Shown here: in pieces, positions 26,632 to 35,635 of the stretch | Numbering within the stretch: position 1 is the stretch's first letter | Layout of the letters: each line of letters starts with the position of its first letter | Source: Neisseria sp. | Lineage (GTDB): Bacteria > Pseudomonadota > Gammaproteobacteria > Burkholderiales > Neisseriaceae | Direction of reading: 5' to 3' | DNA: 40,121 nt | Assembly (NCBI GenBank): GCA_030538415.1 | Contig: JAUNTY010000024.1 | Span: forward strand, 1 to 40,121 | The notes under the pieces: generated by a model | The model's input: the letters and a program-made list of their open reading frames with translations, nothing else | Told to the model about the DNA's origin: nothing | Database searches by the model: none | Translations under genes and position numbers: made by a program

Positions 26632-28101
26632 ATGACCACACACATCCCCTTTTTGGCAGAACCCGCATTCGCGCGGCTGCCGTCGCCGTTTTACACCCGC
26701 CTGTCGCCCGAACCTTTAAACGCGCCGTATTGGTTGGCGCAAAACCATGCGTTGGCGGCGGAAATCAATATGCCGTCTGAAATGTTTTCAGACGGCCTTC
26801 TGGCTTATCTGAGCGGCAGCGCTGAGGTTTACAATCCCGCGCCGCTGGCTTCCGTGTATAGCGGCCACCAGTTCGGCGTGTATGTGCGCCAGCTCGGCGA
26901 CGGGCGGGCGATGCTGTTGGGCGACTGGCTTGATGCGGCGGGCAAACGCTGGGAATGGCAGCTCAAGGGCGCGGGCAAAACGCCGTATTCGCGCTTTGCC
27001 GACGGCCGCGCGGTGTTGCGCTCGTCGATTCGCGAATATTTGTGCTCCGAAGCGATGCACGGCCTCGGCATTCCGACCACGCGCGCACTGGCGCTCACCG
27101 GCAGCGACGATGCGGTTTACCGCGAGGAAGCGGAGACGGCGGCGGTGGTCACTCGCGTGGCGCCGAGTTTTATCCGTTTCGGCCACTTTGAATACATGTA
27201 TCACAACGGCCGCCATGAAAACCTGCAACCTTTGGCCGATTTTCTGATCGAGCACCATTTCCCCGACTGCCGCGAAGCCGACAACCCGTATTCCGCCTTG
27301 TTTCAACAGATTTCGCAGCGCACCGCCGATTTGGTGGCGGCCTGGCAGAGCGTCGGCTTCTGCCACGGCGTGTTGAACACCGACAATATGTCGGCGCTGG
27401 GCTTGACCATCGATTACGGCCCTTTCGGTTTTCTCGACGGCTACGACCGCCGCCACATCTGTAACCATTCCGACAACGGCGGCCGCTACGCCTACAACGA
27501 GCAGCCGTATGTGGTGCATTGGAACCTCTCGCGGCTGGCTTCCTGCCTGCTGCCGTTGGTGTCGGAAAGCGCGCTGATTGACGAATTGGAACGCTTCCCC
27601 GAAATTTTTCAGACGGCCTATCTAAACAAAATGCGCGCCAAAATCGGCCTGCAAACCGAGCAAAAAGGCGACGGCGAATTAATCAGCGATATGTTCGACG
27701 CGCTGCAAAGCCGCAAAGTCGATTTCACACTGTATTTCCGCCATTTGGCCGAGGTGAACAATATTCACGGCGAGCCGCTGCCCGAAGCCTTGATGGCGCT
27801 GTTTCACGGCCCGACCGAATCGTTTGTGAACTGGATAGGGCGCTACCGAGGCCGTTTGCGGGCGGAAAACAGCGATCCGGCCGAGCGCAAAGCGTGCATG
27901 AATGCGGTGAATCCCTTGTATGTGCTGCGTAATTATTTATTGGAACAAGCGATTGCGCTGGCGAAAAACGGCGATTACCGCGAAATCGACCGCCTGCACC
28001 GCTGCCTGCAAAACCCGTTTGTAGAGCAAAAAGAATTCGCCGACTTTGCCGAAACCCCGCCGGATTGGGCGGGCAGCATTTGCGTGAGCTGTTCGAGTTG
28101 A
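26632..28101 (+). CDS. selO: Protein adenylyltransferase SelO
   Basis: A 489-residue SelO (YdiU/UPF0061), a pseudokinase-fold enzyme that transfers AMP to Ser, Thr or Tyr of proteins involved in redox homeostasis. Conserved blocks: VYSGHQFGVYVRQLGDGRAMLLG, KGAGKTPYSRFADGRAVLRSSIREYL, GIPTTRAL, VGFCHGVLNTDNMS and DYGPFGFLD. The C-terminus ends CVSCSS, giving a CxxC pair (Cys484, Cys487) where eukaryotic SelO has selenocysteine. An inverted DUS pair lies inside the coding sequence (26772-26796, encoding MPSEMFSDG). Length matches E. coli SelO. It follows the CLC gene in the same direction. Confidence 0.95.
   Translation: MTTHIPFLAEPAFARLPSPFYTRLSPEPLNAPYWLAQNHALAAEINMPSEMFSDGLLAYLSGSAEVYNPAPLASVYSGHQFGVYVRQLGDGRAMLLGDWLDAAGKRWEWQLKGAGKTPYSRFADGRAVLRSSIREYLCSEAMHGLGIPTTRALALTGSDDAVYREEAETAAVVTRVAPSFIRFGHFEYMYHNGRHENLQPLADFLIEHHFPDCREADNPYSALFQQISQRTADLVAAWQSVGFCHGVLNTDNMSALGLTIDYGPFGFLDGYDRRHICNHSDNGGRYAYNEQPYVVHWNLSRLASCLLPLVSESALIDELERFPEIFQTAYLNKMRAKIGLQTEQKGDGELISDMFDALQSRKVDFTLYFRHLAEVNNIHGEPLPEALMALFHGPTESFVNWIGRYRGRLRAENSDPAERKACMNAVNPLYVLRNYLLEQAIALAKNGDYREIDRLHRCLQNPFVEQKEFADFAETPPDWAGSICVSCSS
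26772..26796. repeat. DUS inverted pair inside selO coding sequence
   Basis: GCCGTCTGAAA at 26772-26782 and its complement at 26786-26796 with a 3-base loop form the same hairpin used as a terminator elsewhere, but within the reading frame (about residues 48-56). There is no T-run after it. Confidence 0.75.
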
Positions 28102-28125
28102 GCATAGTTAACATATAGAAAACAA

Positions 28126-28162
28126 AGGCCGTCTGAAAGGTTTGTCAACTTTCAGACGGCCT
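28126..28162 (+). terminator. DUS inverted pair after selO
   Basis: 14-bp arms (AGGCCGTCTGAAAG and complement) with a 9-base loop, 24 bases past the selO stop. It abuts the MITE at 28163. Confidence 0.7.
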
Positions 28163-28376
28163 GCGACCTTTGTAAAAAATAACCGTCGCACCCGCGCAGG
28201 CGGATGCCCAGTCTGAAGCGCAGCTTCAGCTCAAACTTTCCAGCTCTAGAAATTCACAACCTCAAGATTCATCTTGGATTTTTAGAATCAGGAAAATAGG
28301 CAGACAAGCAAAGCCGTGCTTTGCACTGGGCACCCGCCTGCGCGGGTGCGACGGGTGGGAGATTTTGCAAGGTCTA
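28163..28376. mobile_element. MITE-like palindromic repeat, uninterrupted copy
   Basis: About 214 bp. The left end is GCGACCTTTGTAAAA; the right end is GATTTTGCAAGGTCTA. Inner inverted blocks lie near 28186 and 28328, each with a small adjoining hairpin. This copy has no insertion and serves as the reference for the others. It sits between two DUS hairpins. Confidence 0.7.
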
Positions 28377-28428
28377 AGGCCGTCTGAAAGGTTCGCACTC
28401 AGCTTGTCAAAGTGTTTCAGACGGCCTT
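28376..28428 (+). terminator. DUS inverted pair with T-run
   Basis: 14-bp arms (AAGGCCGTCTGAAA and complement) around a 25-base loop, followed by a T-run to about 28432. It is upstream of the solute-binding protein gene and isolates its promoter from selO. Confidence 0.65.
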
Positions 28429-28533
28429 TTTCTTTAATGCTGCCGTCTGAAGTAAGATTGTTAAATATAGATATATAGAGTTGCCTAGCTTTCAAAAATC
28501 GTTTCTTATTTGTTGATTTTGGTTTTCATTTCT

Positions 28534-28567
28534 GATAATTGTTTTCATTTATCTGCTGACTTATACT
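28534..28567 (+). promoter_or_regulatory. Candidate promoter with overlapping Fur box
   Basis: TTGTTT (28539-28544) and TATACT (28562-28567) are 17 bases apart. Overlapping the -35 is GATAATTGTTTTCATTTATC (28534-28553), close to the Fur consensus GATAATGATAATCATTATC. The gene downstream belongs to a binding-protein group that often carries iron, which fits iron repression. Found by eye only. Confidence 0.4.
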
Positions 28568-28636
28568 GCGCAGCAAGTCGGCAACAAAAGCGCTGCCGCT
28601 TCTGAAACCTGAATAAAATGAAACGGATAACACATC

Positions 28637-29731
28637 ATGAAGAAACTCATTGCAAGCCTGTTTGTCGGCCTCGCCTTTACCGCGCAAGCGGCGCACGCGG
28701 TCGGTATTGAAAAACGCAGCATGGACGAGCTTTATCAGGCCGCTTTGAAAGAGGGCGGCAAGCTGGTGGTGTATGCGGGCGGCGACACGCCCGAGCAGCA
28801 AAACGGCATCAAAGCCGCGTTTGAACAGCGCTTCCCCGGCATGACCCTTGATGTGGTCGTTGATTACAGCAAGGTGCATGATGCCCGCATCGACAACCAA
28901 ATCGCCACCCGAAGCGTGGTTGCCGACATCGTGCAACTGCAAACCCTGCAAGACTTTCCGCGCTGGAAAGCCTCGGGCGATTTGATGGCCTACAAACCGC
29001 GCGGCTGGGATAAGGTTTACAAAGATTTCAAAGATAAAAATGGTGCGTGGACGGGCGTGTTTGTCGATGCCTTCAGCAATGTCGCCTATCTGCCCGCTTT
29101 TCCTCAAGGCAACGTGCCGCGCGAAGCCGCCGATTACCTGAAGCCCGAATTGCAGGGCAAAATTATTTCCACTTATCCGAATGACGACGATGCGGTATTG
29201 TTTTGGTACAAGCAAACCATCGACCGCCACGGCTGGCAATGGATGGCCGATTTTATGAAACAAAAACCGCATTTCGTGCGCGGTACGCAAGCGCCCGCCG
29301 ATGATGTGGAATCGGGCAAATACTGGGCGACCTTCTCAACCGACGGCAGCCTGAAACCCGATGCCGAAGCCAAATCGCGCTTCACCCTGCCCGAAAAAGA
29401 CGGTTTCGTCGCCTGGGCGCAACGCGCCGCGATTCTGAAACAGGCCAAACACCCCGAAGCTGCCAAGCTGTATTTGAACTGGCTGCTGGATAAAGATACT
29501 CAAAGCAATGTTTGGTATATGTGGTCGGTGCGCACCGACGTGGCGCCGCCCGCAGGTTATAAACCGATTTGGGCATACCCGAATGCCAACCTGAAAGCCT
29601 TTGAGCGCTTTATGGCCAACCGCGCCGAAGTGGAACAATTCCGTTCGCAAATCGCTTTGTATGTCGGCGATGTCAAAGGCGAGTCTTCCGCAGGCGTATT
29701 GGGTCTGCATCCTGTGAAAGCTTTGCGCTGA
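28637..29731 (+). CDS. Extracellular solute-binding protein, iron-type family
   Basis: A 364-residue periplasmic binding protein of the family 1/AfuA-like class (PBP2 fold). The signal peptide is about residues 1-21, ending AQAAHA. The mature protein begins with a lobe containing LVVYAGGDTPEQQNGIKAAFEQRFPG, typical of ferric-iron and related binding proteins, then ADIVQLQTL. It is not the classical FbpA sequence, and no permease or ATPase gene lies nearby, so it is an orphan. A possible Fur box lies upstream. Iron, a siderophore, or another small ligand are all possible. Confidence 0.82.
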   Translation: MKKLIASLFVGLAFTAQAAHAVGIEKRSMDELYQAALKEGGKLVVYAGGDTPEQQNGIKAAFEQRFPGMTLDVVVDYSKVHDARIDNQIATRSVVADIVQLQTLQDFPRWKASGDLMAYKPRGWDKVYKDFKDKNGAWTGVFVDAFSNVAYLPAFPQGNVPREAADYLKPELQGKIISTYPNDDDAVLFWYKQTIDRHGWQWMADFMKQKPHFVRGTQAPADDVESGKYWATFSTDGSLKPDAEAKSRFTLPEKDGFVAWAQRAAILKQAKHPEAAKLYLNWLLDKDTQSNVWYMWSVRTDVAPPAGYKPIWAYPNANLKAFERFMANRAEVEQFRSQIALYVGDVKGESSAGVLGLHPVKALR

Positions 29732-29744
29732 TTGAGAAAGCGTA

Positions 29745-29786
29745 AAGGCCGTCTGAAAGAGCCGTTTGGTCTTTCAGACGGCTTTT
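29745..29786 (+). terminator. DUS inverted pair after solute-binding protein
   Basis: GGCCGTCTGAAAG and CTTTCAGACGGC arms 14 bases after the stop codon, followed by TTTT. Confidence 0.7.
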
Positions 29787-29982
29787 ATGGATATGGCGGC
29801 ATTGCCGTAAAACTTACTCTCTGACTATATCTGTTTTATTTTATTCGCATAAAAGCTATTTTCTGCCGACTCTCTGTTCATCAGCCGAACAAAGCACCCG
29901 TTGCATGTAAAAGTCACTTTTCCGATTGGAAACATTGCTTAAAAAATGTACAATCCAAACCTTTCCCCTCGTTTTTACAAGC

Positions 29983-30990
29983 ATGCAAATCGGCGCTTAC
30001 GCCATCGATACCCCTATTGCGCTCGCGCCGATGGCGGGCATTACCGACAAACCGTTTCGCCGCCTGTGCCGTGAATTCGGAGCGGGCTGGCTGGTGGGCG
30101 AGATGCTGACCAGCGATCCGTCATTGCGGCACACACGCAAAAGCCTGCGCCGCAGCGATTTTGACGGCGAAGAGGGTGTGCGCGTGGTGCAGATTGCCGG
30201 CAGCGACCCTGCGCAACTGGCAGAGGCCGCCCGCTATAATGTGGCTCAAGGCGCCGAAGTCATCGACATCAATATGGGCTGCCCGGCGAAAAAAGTATGC
30301 AATGTGCTGGCAGGCAGCGCGCTGTTGCAAAACGAGCCTCTGGTGGCGGCAATCCTGAATGCGGTGGTCAAAGCCGTGGATGTGCCGGTTACCCTGAAAA
30401 CCCGCCTGGGCTGGCACGACGAACATAAAAATATTCTGACCGTTGCGAAAATGGCCGAAGAAGCCGGTATCGCCGCACTGGCCATTCACGGCCGCACACG
30501 CACGCAAATGTACAAAGGTGCAGCCAGCTACGAGCTGATTGCCGAAGTGAAAAGCCGCATCAACCTGCCTTTATGGGCAAACGGTGACATCACCTCGCCG
30601 CAAAAGGGCGTCGCCGTATTGGCGCAAACCGGCGCCGACGGCGTGATGGTCGGGCGCGGTGCGCAAGGGCAGCCGTGGTTGTTTCGTGATTTGAAGCATT
30701 ACCTTGCCACGGGTGAATTGCCTGCGCCGCCGGGTTTGGCCGAATGCAGCGCCACGATGTTGCGCCACTTGCAGGCCATGCACGAATTTTACGGCGGGCT
30801 TGCGGGCATGCGCATCGCGCGCAAACACATAGGCTGGTATCTCGATCCTTTGCCCGGCGGCGAATCGGCGCGGCGTGAAATAAACCGCCTCGACAGCGCG
30901 GCGGCGCAATACGATGCCGTGGCGGCATTTTTGGAAAAGCTGCCGCAAGCGGCTGATGGCTGGGTCTGCGCTTATCGCGAGGCCGTCTGA
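29983..30990 (+). CDS. dusB: tRNA-dihydrouridine synthase B
   Basis: A 335-residue flavoenzyme reducing uridine to dihydrouridine in the tRNA D-loop. The ATG at 29983 gives MQIGAYAIDTPIALAPMAGITD, the canonical DusB start; the longer frame from 29926 is not needed. The catalytic cysteine is Cys100 in INMGCPAKKV. FMN-binding segments are IHGRTRTQMYKG, ANGDI and GVMVGRGAQGQPW. The segment after the catalytic cysteine reads KKVCNVLAGSALL where many DusB proteins have KKVNRKLAGSALL. The stop codon lies within a DUS. In many proteobacteria dusB is followed directly by fis; here an acyltransferase gene lies between them. Confidence 0.94.
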   Translation: MQIGAYAIDTPIALAPMAGITDKPFRRLCREFGAGWLVGEMLTSDPSLRHTRKSLRRSDFDGEEGVRVVQIAGSDPAQLAEAARYNVAQGAEVIDINMGCPAKKVCNVLAGSALLQNEPLVAAILNAVVKAVDVPVTLKTRLGWHDEHKNILTVAKMAEEAGIAALAIHGRTRTQMYKGAASYELIAEVKSRINLPLWANGDITSPQKGVAVLAQTGADGVMVGRGAQGQPWLFRDLKHYLATGELPAPPGLAECSATMLRHLQAMHEFYGGLAGMRIARKHIGWYLDPLPGGESARREINRLDSAAAQYDAVAAFLEKLPQAADGWVCAYREAV

Positions 30991-31604
30991 AACGATTAGA
31001 CCGAGTTAGCAACAAGTGGACACATTTCCATCGTTGTCGTGACAGCCGCATTTCTGACACATACCGCTCCGGCGGTATTTGGAGAATTTCCCAGGCTCTG
31101 CGCTTTTACACGGCCAACGCATCAAATAAAGCACATTGCCCTGCTTTCTTATGCCAAAGGCTTGCAGTGTTTTGCAGCCATGGCCTGCTATCTCGCGTTA
31201 TACCAAACCACGGACACCAATTCATAAAAGTAAGCTGACAAGCCCGCCAGCTTCGTACTTGCAATGGCTAAACAACTGAATTCAGCATACGGCGTTGCTG
31301 CGGCTTGCTGTTTTGTATGAAAAAAATATTGCTGGGCTACATGTGTTTGTGGGGAATAAATTTTGAACAAAATGACACCGTTGTTTTTCTTTCGCCTTTA
31401 TTCTATGCCGTCCAAAATATTTTACGGCTTATGTTTTTTTAGTAGGGCCAACCGGATGGATTTGTCCGGAGCGGGGAAGTTTTGTTTGCGCCCATGCTGA
31501 ACAAATGCTCTGTAGAAGCTGTTGGTTTTCTGGATATGACGACTGATTGGCTCTGCCATATCAGGAATGAATTGTCGCTAAATTAGGAATAGATAAGGAA
31601 CGGA
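30991..31604. other. AT-rich gene-free stretch with degenerate repeat
   Basis: About 610 bases between dusB and the acyltransferase. It is visibly richer in A and T than the neighbours. At 31288-31320 the sequence ATACGGCGTTGCTGCGGCTT...TTTTGTAT is a degraded Correia-like core with recognisable arms lost. No complete DUS and no convincing small gene; the short frames here have no ribosome sites. It probably includes one boundary of a gene acquired between dusB and fis. Confidence 0.5.
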
Positions 31605-33518
31605 ATGAAATATCGTAGTGAAATTGACGGGTTGCGTGCGTTGGCAGTATTGCCGGTAATTTTCTTTCATGCCGGGTTCTCCGCATTTCAAGGTGGCTTT
31701 GTCGGTGTGGATGTATTCTTTGTCATCAGCGGCTATCTCATCACCACTATCCTGCTCTCCGATATGGAAAAAGGGCGCTTTTCGCTGATAACTTTTTACG
31801 AACGGCGATTCCGTCGTATTTTGCCAGCTTTGTTTTTTGTGATGATGGCGACGCTGCCGTTTGCATTGATGTGGCTGATGCCGTCAGAATTAAAAGCCTA
31901 CGGCCAGAGCTGGGTGGCAGTAGCGTTATTTTCCTCCAATATTTTATTTTGGCTTACCAGCGGCTATTTTGAAACTGTTGCTGAATTGAAACCACTTCTG
32001 CACACTTGGAGCCTGGGTGTGGAAGAGCAGTATTACGTATTTTTTCCGCTATTGCTGATGTTGTTGTGGCGGCGGGGGCGGCGTTGGTTGCTGCCGGCAT
32101 TGTTGCTGATTGCGGTGGTGAGTCTGGCGGCATCGGAATGGGCAGTCCGCCAATATCCGTCGGCGGCATTTTATTTGTTGCCTTTCCGTGCCTGGGAGCT
32201 GCTGACTGGAGGATTTATTGCATGGTATTTTTCCCGGCATGATCGCTTGGCACAAAGTTTGGCAGCTAACCAATGGGGCAGTTTGGCCGGGTTGGTTTTC
32301 CTGCTGGTTGCTATCTTCGGGTATAATCGGCATATTCCGTTTCCCGGTATCAGTGCGGTGCTGCCGGTGTTGGGTACGGCGTTGATTATCATTTTTGCCA
32401 CGCCGCAAACCTGGGTTGGCAAGTTGTTGTGCAACAGATTTATGGTGCAGATCGGCCTGATTAGTTACAGTGCCTATTTGTGGCATAATCCGCTGTTTGC
32501 CTTTGCCAGAGTGCGTTCTGAGTTTCATGTCGAGTCGGCGCCATTAATGCTGGCTTTAGCAGTTTTGTCGCTGGTGCTGGCTTACTTTACATGGAAATAT
32601 GTAGAGGCACCGTTCCGCAGGAAAGAAGGCTTTAACCGGCGGCAGATCTTCCAGATGAGTTTCTGCGGCAGTTTTTTGATATTTGCGGTAGGGTTGGCCA
32701 GTCATTTTTATTTCCAAGCCAAGGAACCTCAGATTGATTATCAGTGGGGAAAGCATGTCCGGCAATATGAATGTCTGATTCAGGACAGCCACGAAAACCG
32801 GCAGCAGCCTGAATGTTATGCCGAAGGGAGCAATACGGTATTGCTGTGGGGCGACAGCCATGCGGCTTCACTCTATCCGGGATTGGCCGGTTTTGCCCGT
32901 AATAACGGCATCGCACTGACCCAACTCAATCAATCGGCCTGTCCTCCGATGCTGGGTTTGCCGCAGGCAGATGTTGAGCGGAAAAATTGCAGCCGCATCA
33001 ATCAAAGAATTATCGCAGATATTGCTCATTACCGTTACAATACAATCATTTTGCACAGCATGTGGCTTTATGATCGGGCTCCCGCGAGTTATGAGGAAAT
33101 CAGCAATCATTTGGAAGAAACGATTCGCAGTATTTATCGTGTGTCCCCAAAAACGAAAGTTCTGGTTATAGGCAATATACCGCGCTGGTATATTTCTGCC
33201 GAACGTGCCTACACCCGGGTGTCGGATGATAAGGCCAAATATACGGATAAAGAGGAGGAGCTGTTGGGTGGTGCCGTGCTGTTGCCAGAATTGGAAGCCA
33301 CGTTGAAGCGTACGGCGGAAAGTAATCGGGCGACTTTTATCGCACCCTCTGTATATTTGTGCGAATCGGGAAGCCAGGAACACCGTTTATGCCTACTGTC
33401 ATTGGATGGCAGCCGCGAGGGAATGGCATATATTGATGCCAACCATCTGTCGAAAGCGGGTGCAGATACGCTGATATCAAGAATGGCACCGGAGCTGAAA
33501 GCTGCCTTGCAACCCTGA
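31605..33518 (+). CDS. OafA/OatA-like membrane O-acyltransferase with SGNH domain
   Basis: A 637-residue protein. An N-terminal acyltransferase-3 domain of about ten helices (about residues 1-370) has EIDGLRALAVLPVIFFHAG, RRFRRILPAL and TWSLGVEEQYYVFFP. A C-terminal periplasmic SGNH domain has the nucleophile Ser418 in LWGDSHA and the Asp611/His614 pair in DANHLSKAGA. Such two-domain proteins O-acetylate surface polysaccharide, lipooligosaccharide or peptidoglycan from cytoplasmic acetyl-CoA. The acceptor here is unknown. AAGGA lies 5 bases before the ATG. The gene is visibly AT-richer than dusB and purH, contains no complete DUS and interrupts the dusB-fis pair, all consistent with acquisition. 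Confidence 0.92.
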   Translation: MKYRSEIDGLRALAVLPVIFFHAGFSAFQGGFVGVDVFFVISGYLITTILLSDMEKGRFSLITFYERRFRRILPALFFVMMATLPFALMWLMPSELKAYGQSWVAVALFSSNILFWLTSGYFETVAELKPLLHTWSLGVEEQYYVFFPLLLMLLWRRGRRWLLPALLLIAVVSLAASEWAVRQYPSAAFYLLPFRAWELLTGGFIAWYFSRHDRLAQSLAANQWGSLAGLVFLLVAIFGYNRHIPFPGISAVLPVLGTALIIIFATPQTWVGKLLCNRFMVQIGLISYSAYLWHNPLFAFARVRSEFHVESAPLMLALAVLSLVLAYFTWKYVEAPFRRKEGFNRRQIFQMSFCGSFLIFAVGLASHFYFQAKEPQIDYQWGKHVRQYECLIQDSHENRQQPECYAEGSNTVLLWGDSHAASLYPGLAGFARNNGIALTQLNQSACPPMLGLPQADVERKNCSRINQRIIADIAHYRYNTIILHSMWLYDRAPASYEEISNHLEETIRSIYRVSPKTKVLVIGNIPRWYISAERAYTRVSDDKAKYTDKEEELLGGAVLLPELEATLKRTAESNRATFIAPSVYLCESGSQEHRLCLLSLDGSREGMAYIDANHLSKAGADTLISRMAPELKAALQP

Positions 33519-33675
33519 TGTCTCCATGTCGGGATAATAGTTGCTTGGAATATTCTTAATTTGAGATACAAGAAATCTGAAACTGTTTAATAGCTGCCGG
33601 ATGGCGCGCCTCATTGGGAGGATGCTTGTGCAATGTGGTGAAGTGAGCAGTTCAGAGCAGTAACAAGAAAATATT

Positions 33676-33918
33676 ATGCCGAATAAAAACACTGATATTG
33701 CTCATTGCATCGAGCAGAATTTAAAACAATATTTCCGCGACCTGGATGGCGAAATGCCCTGCGCGGTATATGACATGGTAATTTTCCAAGTGGAAAAACC
33801 GATGCTGGAATGTGTGATGGCCGAATGCGGCGGCAACCAGTCGAAAGCTGCGGCGATGTTGGGGCTCAACCGCAATACCTTGCGCAAGAAATTGTTGCAG
33901 CACGGCCTGATTGAATAA
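33676..33918 (+). CDS. fis: DNA-binding protein Fis
   Basis: An 80-residue Fis-family nucleoid protein. The C-terminal helix-turn-helix [25 protein letters not shown] is highly conserved. The N-terminal arm is shorter than in the 98-residue E. coli protein, as is usual in betaproteobacteria. Fis bends DNA and modulates transcription of stable RNA and many growth-phase genes. The ribosome site is weak (AAGAAAA). In relatives it is co-transcribed with dusB; here the acyltransferase and 157 bases of spacer precede it. A good terminator follows. Confidence 0.94.
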   Translation: MPNKNTDIAHCIEQNLKQYFRDLDGEMPCAVYDMVIFQVEKPMLECVMAECGGNQSKAAAMLGLNRNTLRKKLLQHGLIE

Positions 33919-33927
33919 TTAAATTTT

Positions 33928-33967
33928 ACGGGTGGTTTGCCGAGCGCAGGCCGCCCGTTGTTTTTTG
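33928..33967 (+). terminator. Rho-independent terminator of fis
   Basis: ACGGGTGG pairs with CCGCCCGT (one G-T pair) around a 16-base loop, followed by TTGTTTTTTG. It is not DUS-based, unlike most in this window. It lies 9 bases after the fis stop. Confidence 0.7.
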
Positions 33968-33998
33968 TTTTACCCATCTCCAAATAAAGGAACGGATA

Positions 33999-35576
33999 AT
34001 GTCAGCAGTAAAACGAGCGTTAATCAGTTTGTCCGACAAAAAAGGCGCGACCGAATTCGCCCGCGCCCTGCATGAAGCAGGCGTGGAAATCCTCTCCACC
34101 GGCGGCACCGCCAAGCTCTTGGCCGATGCGGGCATTCCCGTCATCGAAGTGGCCGACTACACAGGCTTCCCCGAAATGCTCGACGGCCGCGTGAAAACCC
34201 TGCATCCGAAAATCCACGGCGGCATTCTCGGCCGCCGCGATTTGGACGAACACGTCGAAAAAATGGCCGAACACGACATCGGCAACATCGACCTCGTCTG
34301 CGTCAACCTCTACCCCTTTGCCGCCACCATCGCCAAGCCCGGCTGCACGCTGGAAGACGCGATTGAAAACATCGACATCGGCGGCCCGACCATGGTGCGC
34401 TCGGCGGCGAAAAACTGGAAACACGTCGCCATCGTCACCGACAACGCCGATTTTGACAGCGTAATCGCCGAATTACAGGCCAACGGCGGCGCATTGAGCG
34501 ACAAAACCCGCTTCAACCTCTCGCGCAAAGCCTTCAGCCACACCGCCCAATACGACGGCATGATTTCCAACTACCTCACCAGCGTTTCCGATGAAAAACT
34601 CAGCGGCGAACCGGAAGTGGGCGCGTTTCCCGGCCAAATCAACGGCAGCTGGAAAAAAGTGCAAGATCTGCGCTACGGCGAAAACCCGCATCAACAAGCC
34701 GCGTTTTACCGCGATTTTTATCCCGCCGCAGGCAGCCTGAGCGCCTATGAGCAATTGCAGGGTAAAGAATTGTCGTACAACAACATCGCCGATGCCGATG
34801 CCGCCTGGGAAGCCGTGAAAGCCTTTGACGAACCCGCCTGTGTGATCGTGAAACACGCCAACCCCTGCGGCGTAGCGGTGGCCGCCGACACCTTGAGCGC
34901 CTACAAACTCGCTTTTGCCACCGACACCACCAGCGCATTCGGCGGCATCATTGCCTTTAACCGCGAAGTCGATGCCGAAACCGTCGAAGCCGTGACCGGC
35001 CAATTCCTCGAAGTGTTGATGGCGCCGAAATTCACCGACAAAGCCAAAGAAATCATCGCCGCCAAGAAAAACGTGCGCGTGTTGGAAGTGCCGCTGATGG
35101 CCGGTGCCAACCGCTTCGAATTGAAACGCGTCGGCGGCGGTTTGCTGGTGCAAACGCCCGACATCCACCGCATCCGCCGCGATGATTTGAAAGTAGTGAG
35201 CAAACGCCAGCCGACCGAGCAGGAATGGAAAGACCTGATGTTTGTGTGGAACGTGGCCAAATATGTGAAATCAAACGCCATCGTGTTCGGCAAAGGCGGC
35301 CAAACCTACGGCATCGGCGCAGGCCAGATGAGCCGCGTCGATTCCACCCGCATTGCCGCCCGCAAAGCGCAAGACGGCGGTTTTGATTTGAACGGCGCGT
35401 GCGCCGCTTCGGATGCGTTTTTCCCGTTCCGCGACGGCATCGACGTGATTGCCGAGCAGGGTATCAAAGCGATTATCCACCCGGGCGGCTCCATGCGCGA
35501 CCAGGAAGTGTTCGACGCTGCGGATGAACACGGCATCGCCATGATTCTCACCGGCGTGCGCCATTTCCGCCATTAA
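33999..35576 (+). CDS. purH: Bifunctional AICAR transformylase / IMP cyclohydrolase
   Basis: A 525-residue PurH catalysing the last two steps of de novo IMP synthesis. The N-terminal cyclohydrolase (about residues 1-200) has [22 protein letters not shown] and [15 protein letters not shown]. The transformylase domain has [23 protein letters not shown] (catalytic Lys-His) and [21 protein letters not shown] precedes the ATG. The gene immediately follows fis, a linkage I recall from other Neisseria genomes. Its codon use is strongly biased to C-ending codons, as expected for a well-expressed housekeeping gene. Confidence 0.97.
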   Translation: MSAVKRALISLSDKKGATEFARALHEAGVEILSTGGTAKLLADAGIPVIEVADYTGFPEMLDGRVKTLHPKIHGGILGRRDLDEHVEKMAEHDIGNIDLVCVNLYPFAATIAKPGCTLEDAIENIDIGGPTMVRSAAKNWKHVAIVTDNADFDSVIAELQANGGALSDKTRFNLSRKAFSHTAQYDGMISNYLTSVSDEKLSGEPEVGAFPGQINGSWKKVQDLRYGENPHQQAAFYRDFYPAAGSLSAYEQLQGKELSYNNIADADAAWEAVKAFDEPACVIVKHANPCGVAVAADTLSAYKLAFATDTTSAFGGIIAFNREVDAETVEAVTGQFLEVLMAPKFTDKAKEIIAAKKNVRVLEVPLMAGANRFELKRVGGGLLVQTPDIHRIRRDDLKVVSKRQPTEQEWKDLMFVWNVAKYVKSNAIVFGKGGQTYGIGAGQMSRVDSTRIAARKAQDGGFDLNGACAASDAFFPFRDGIDVIAEQGIKAIIHPGGSMRDQEVFDAADEHGIAMILTGVRHFRH

Positions 35577-35590
35577 TACCGCATGAGCAT

Positions 35591-35635
35591 CAAAGGCCGT
35601 CTGAAAACCTGTTGCGGGTTTTCAGACGGCCTTTT
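35591..35635 (+). terminator. DUS inverted pair after purH
   Basis: CAAAGGCCGTCTGAAAACC and near-complement arms with a short loop, 15 bases after the stop, followed by a partial T-run. Confidence 0.75.

Noticed and set aside
25285-26643. 452-residue minus-strand open frame
   Set aside because: It is antisense to the CLC gene and made of repeated His/Arg/Gln runs, typical of a GC-rich shadow frame.
31039-31227. Small frames in the AT-rich spacer before the acyltransferase
   Set aside because: No ribosome sites, no family sequence and overlapping frames on both strands.
33676-33918. Fis as a truncated gene
   Set aside because: It is shorter than the E. coli protein, but the helix-turn-helix is complete and short Fis proteins are normal in betaproteobacteria.
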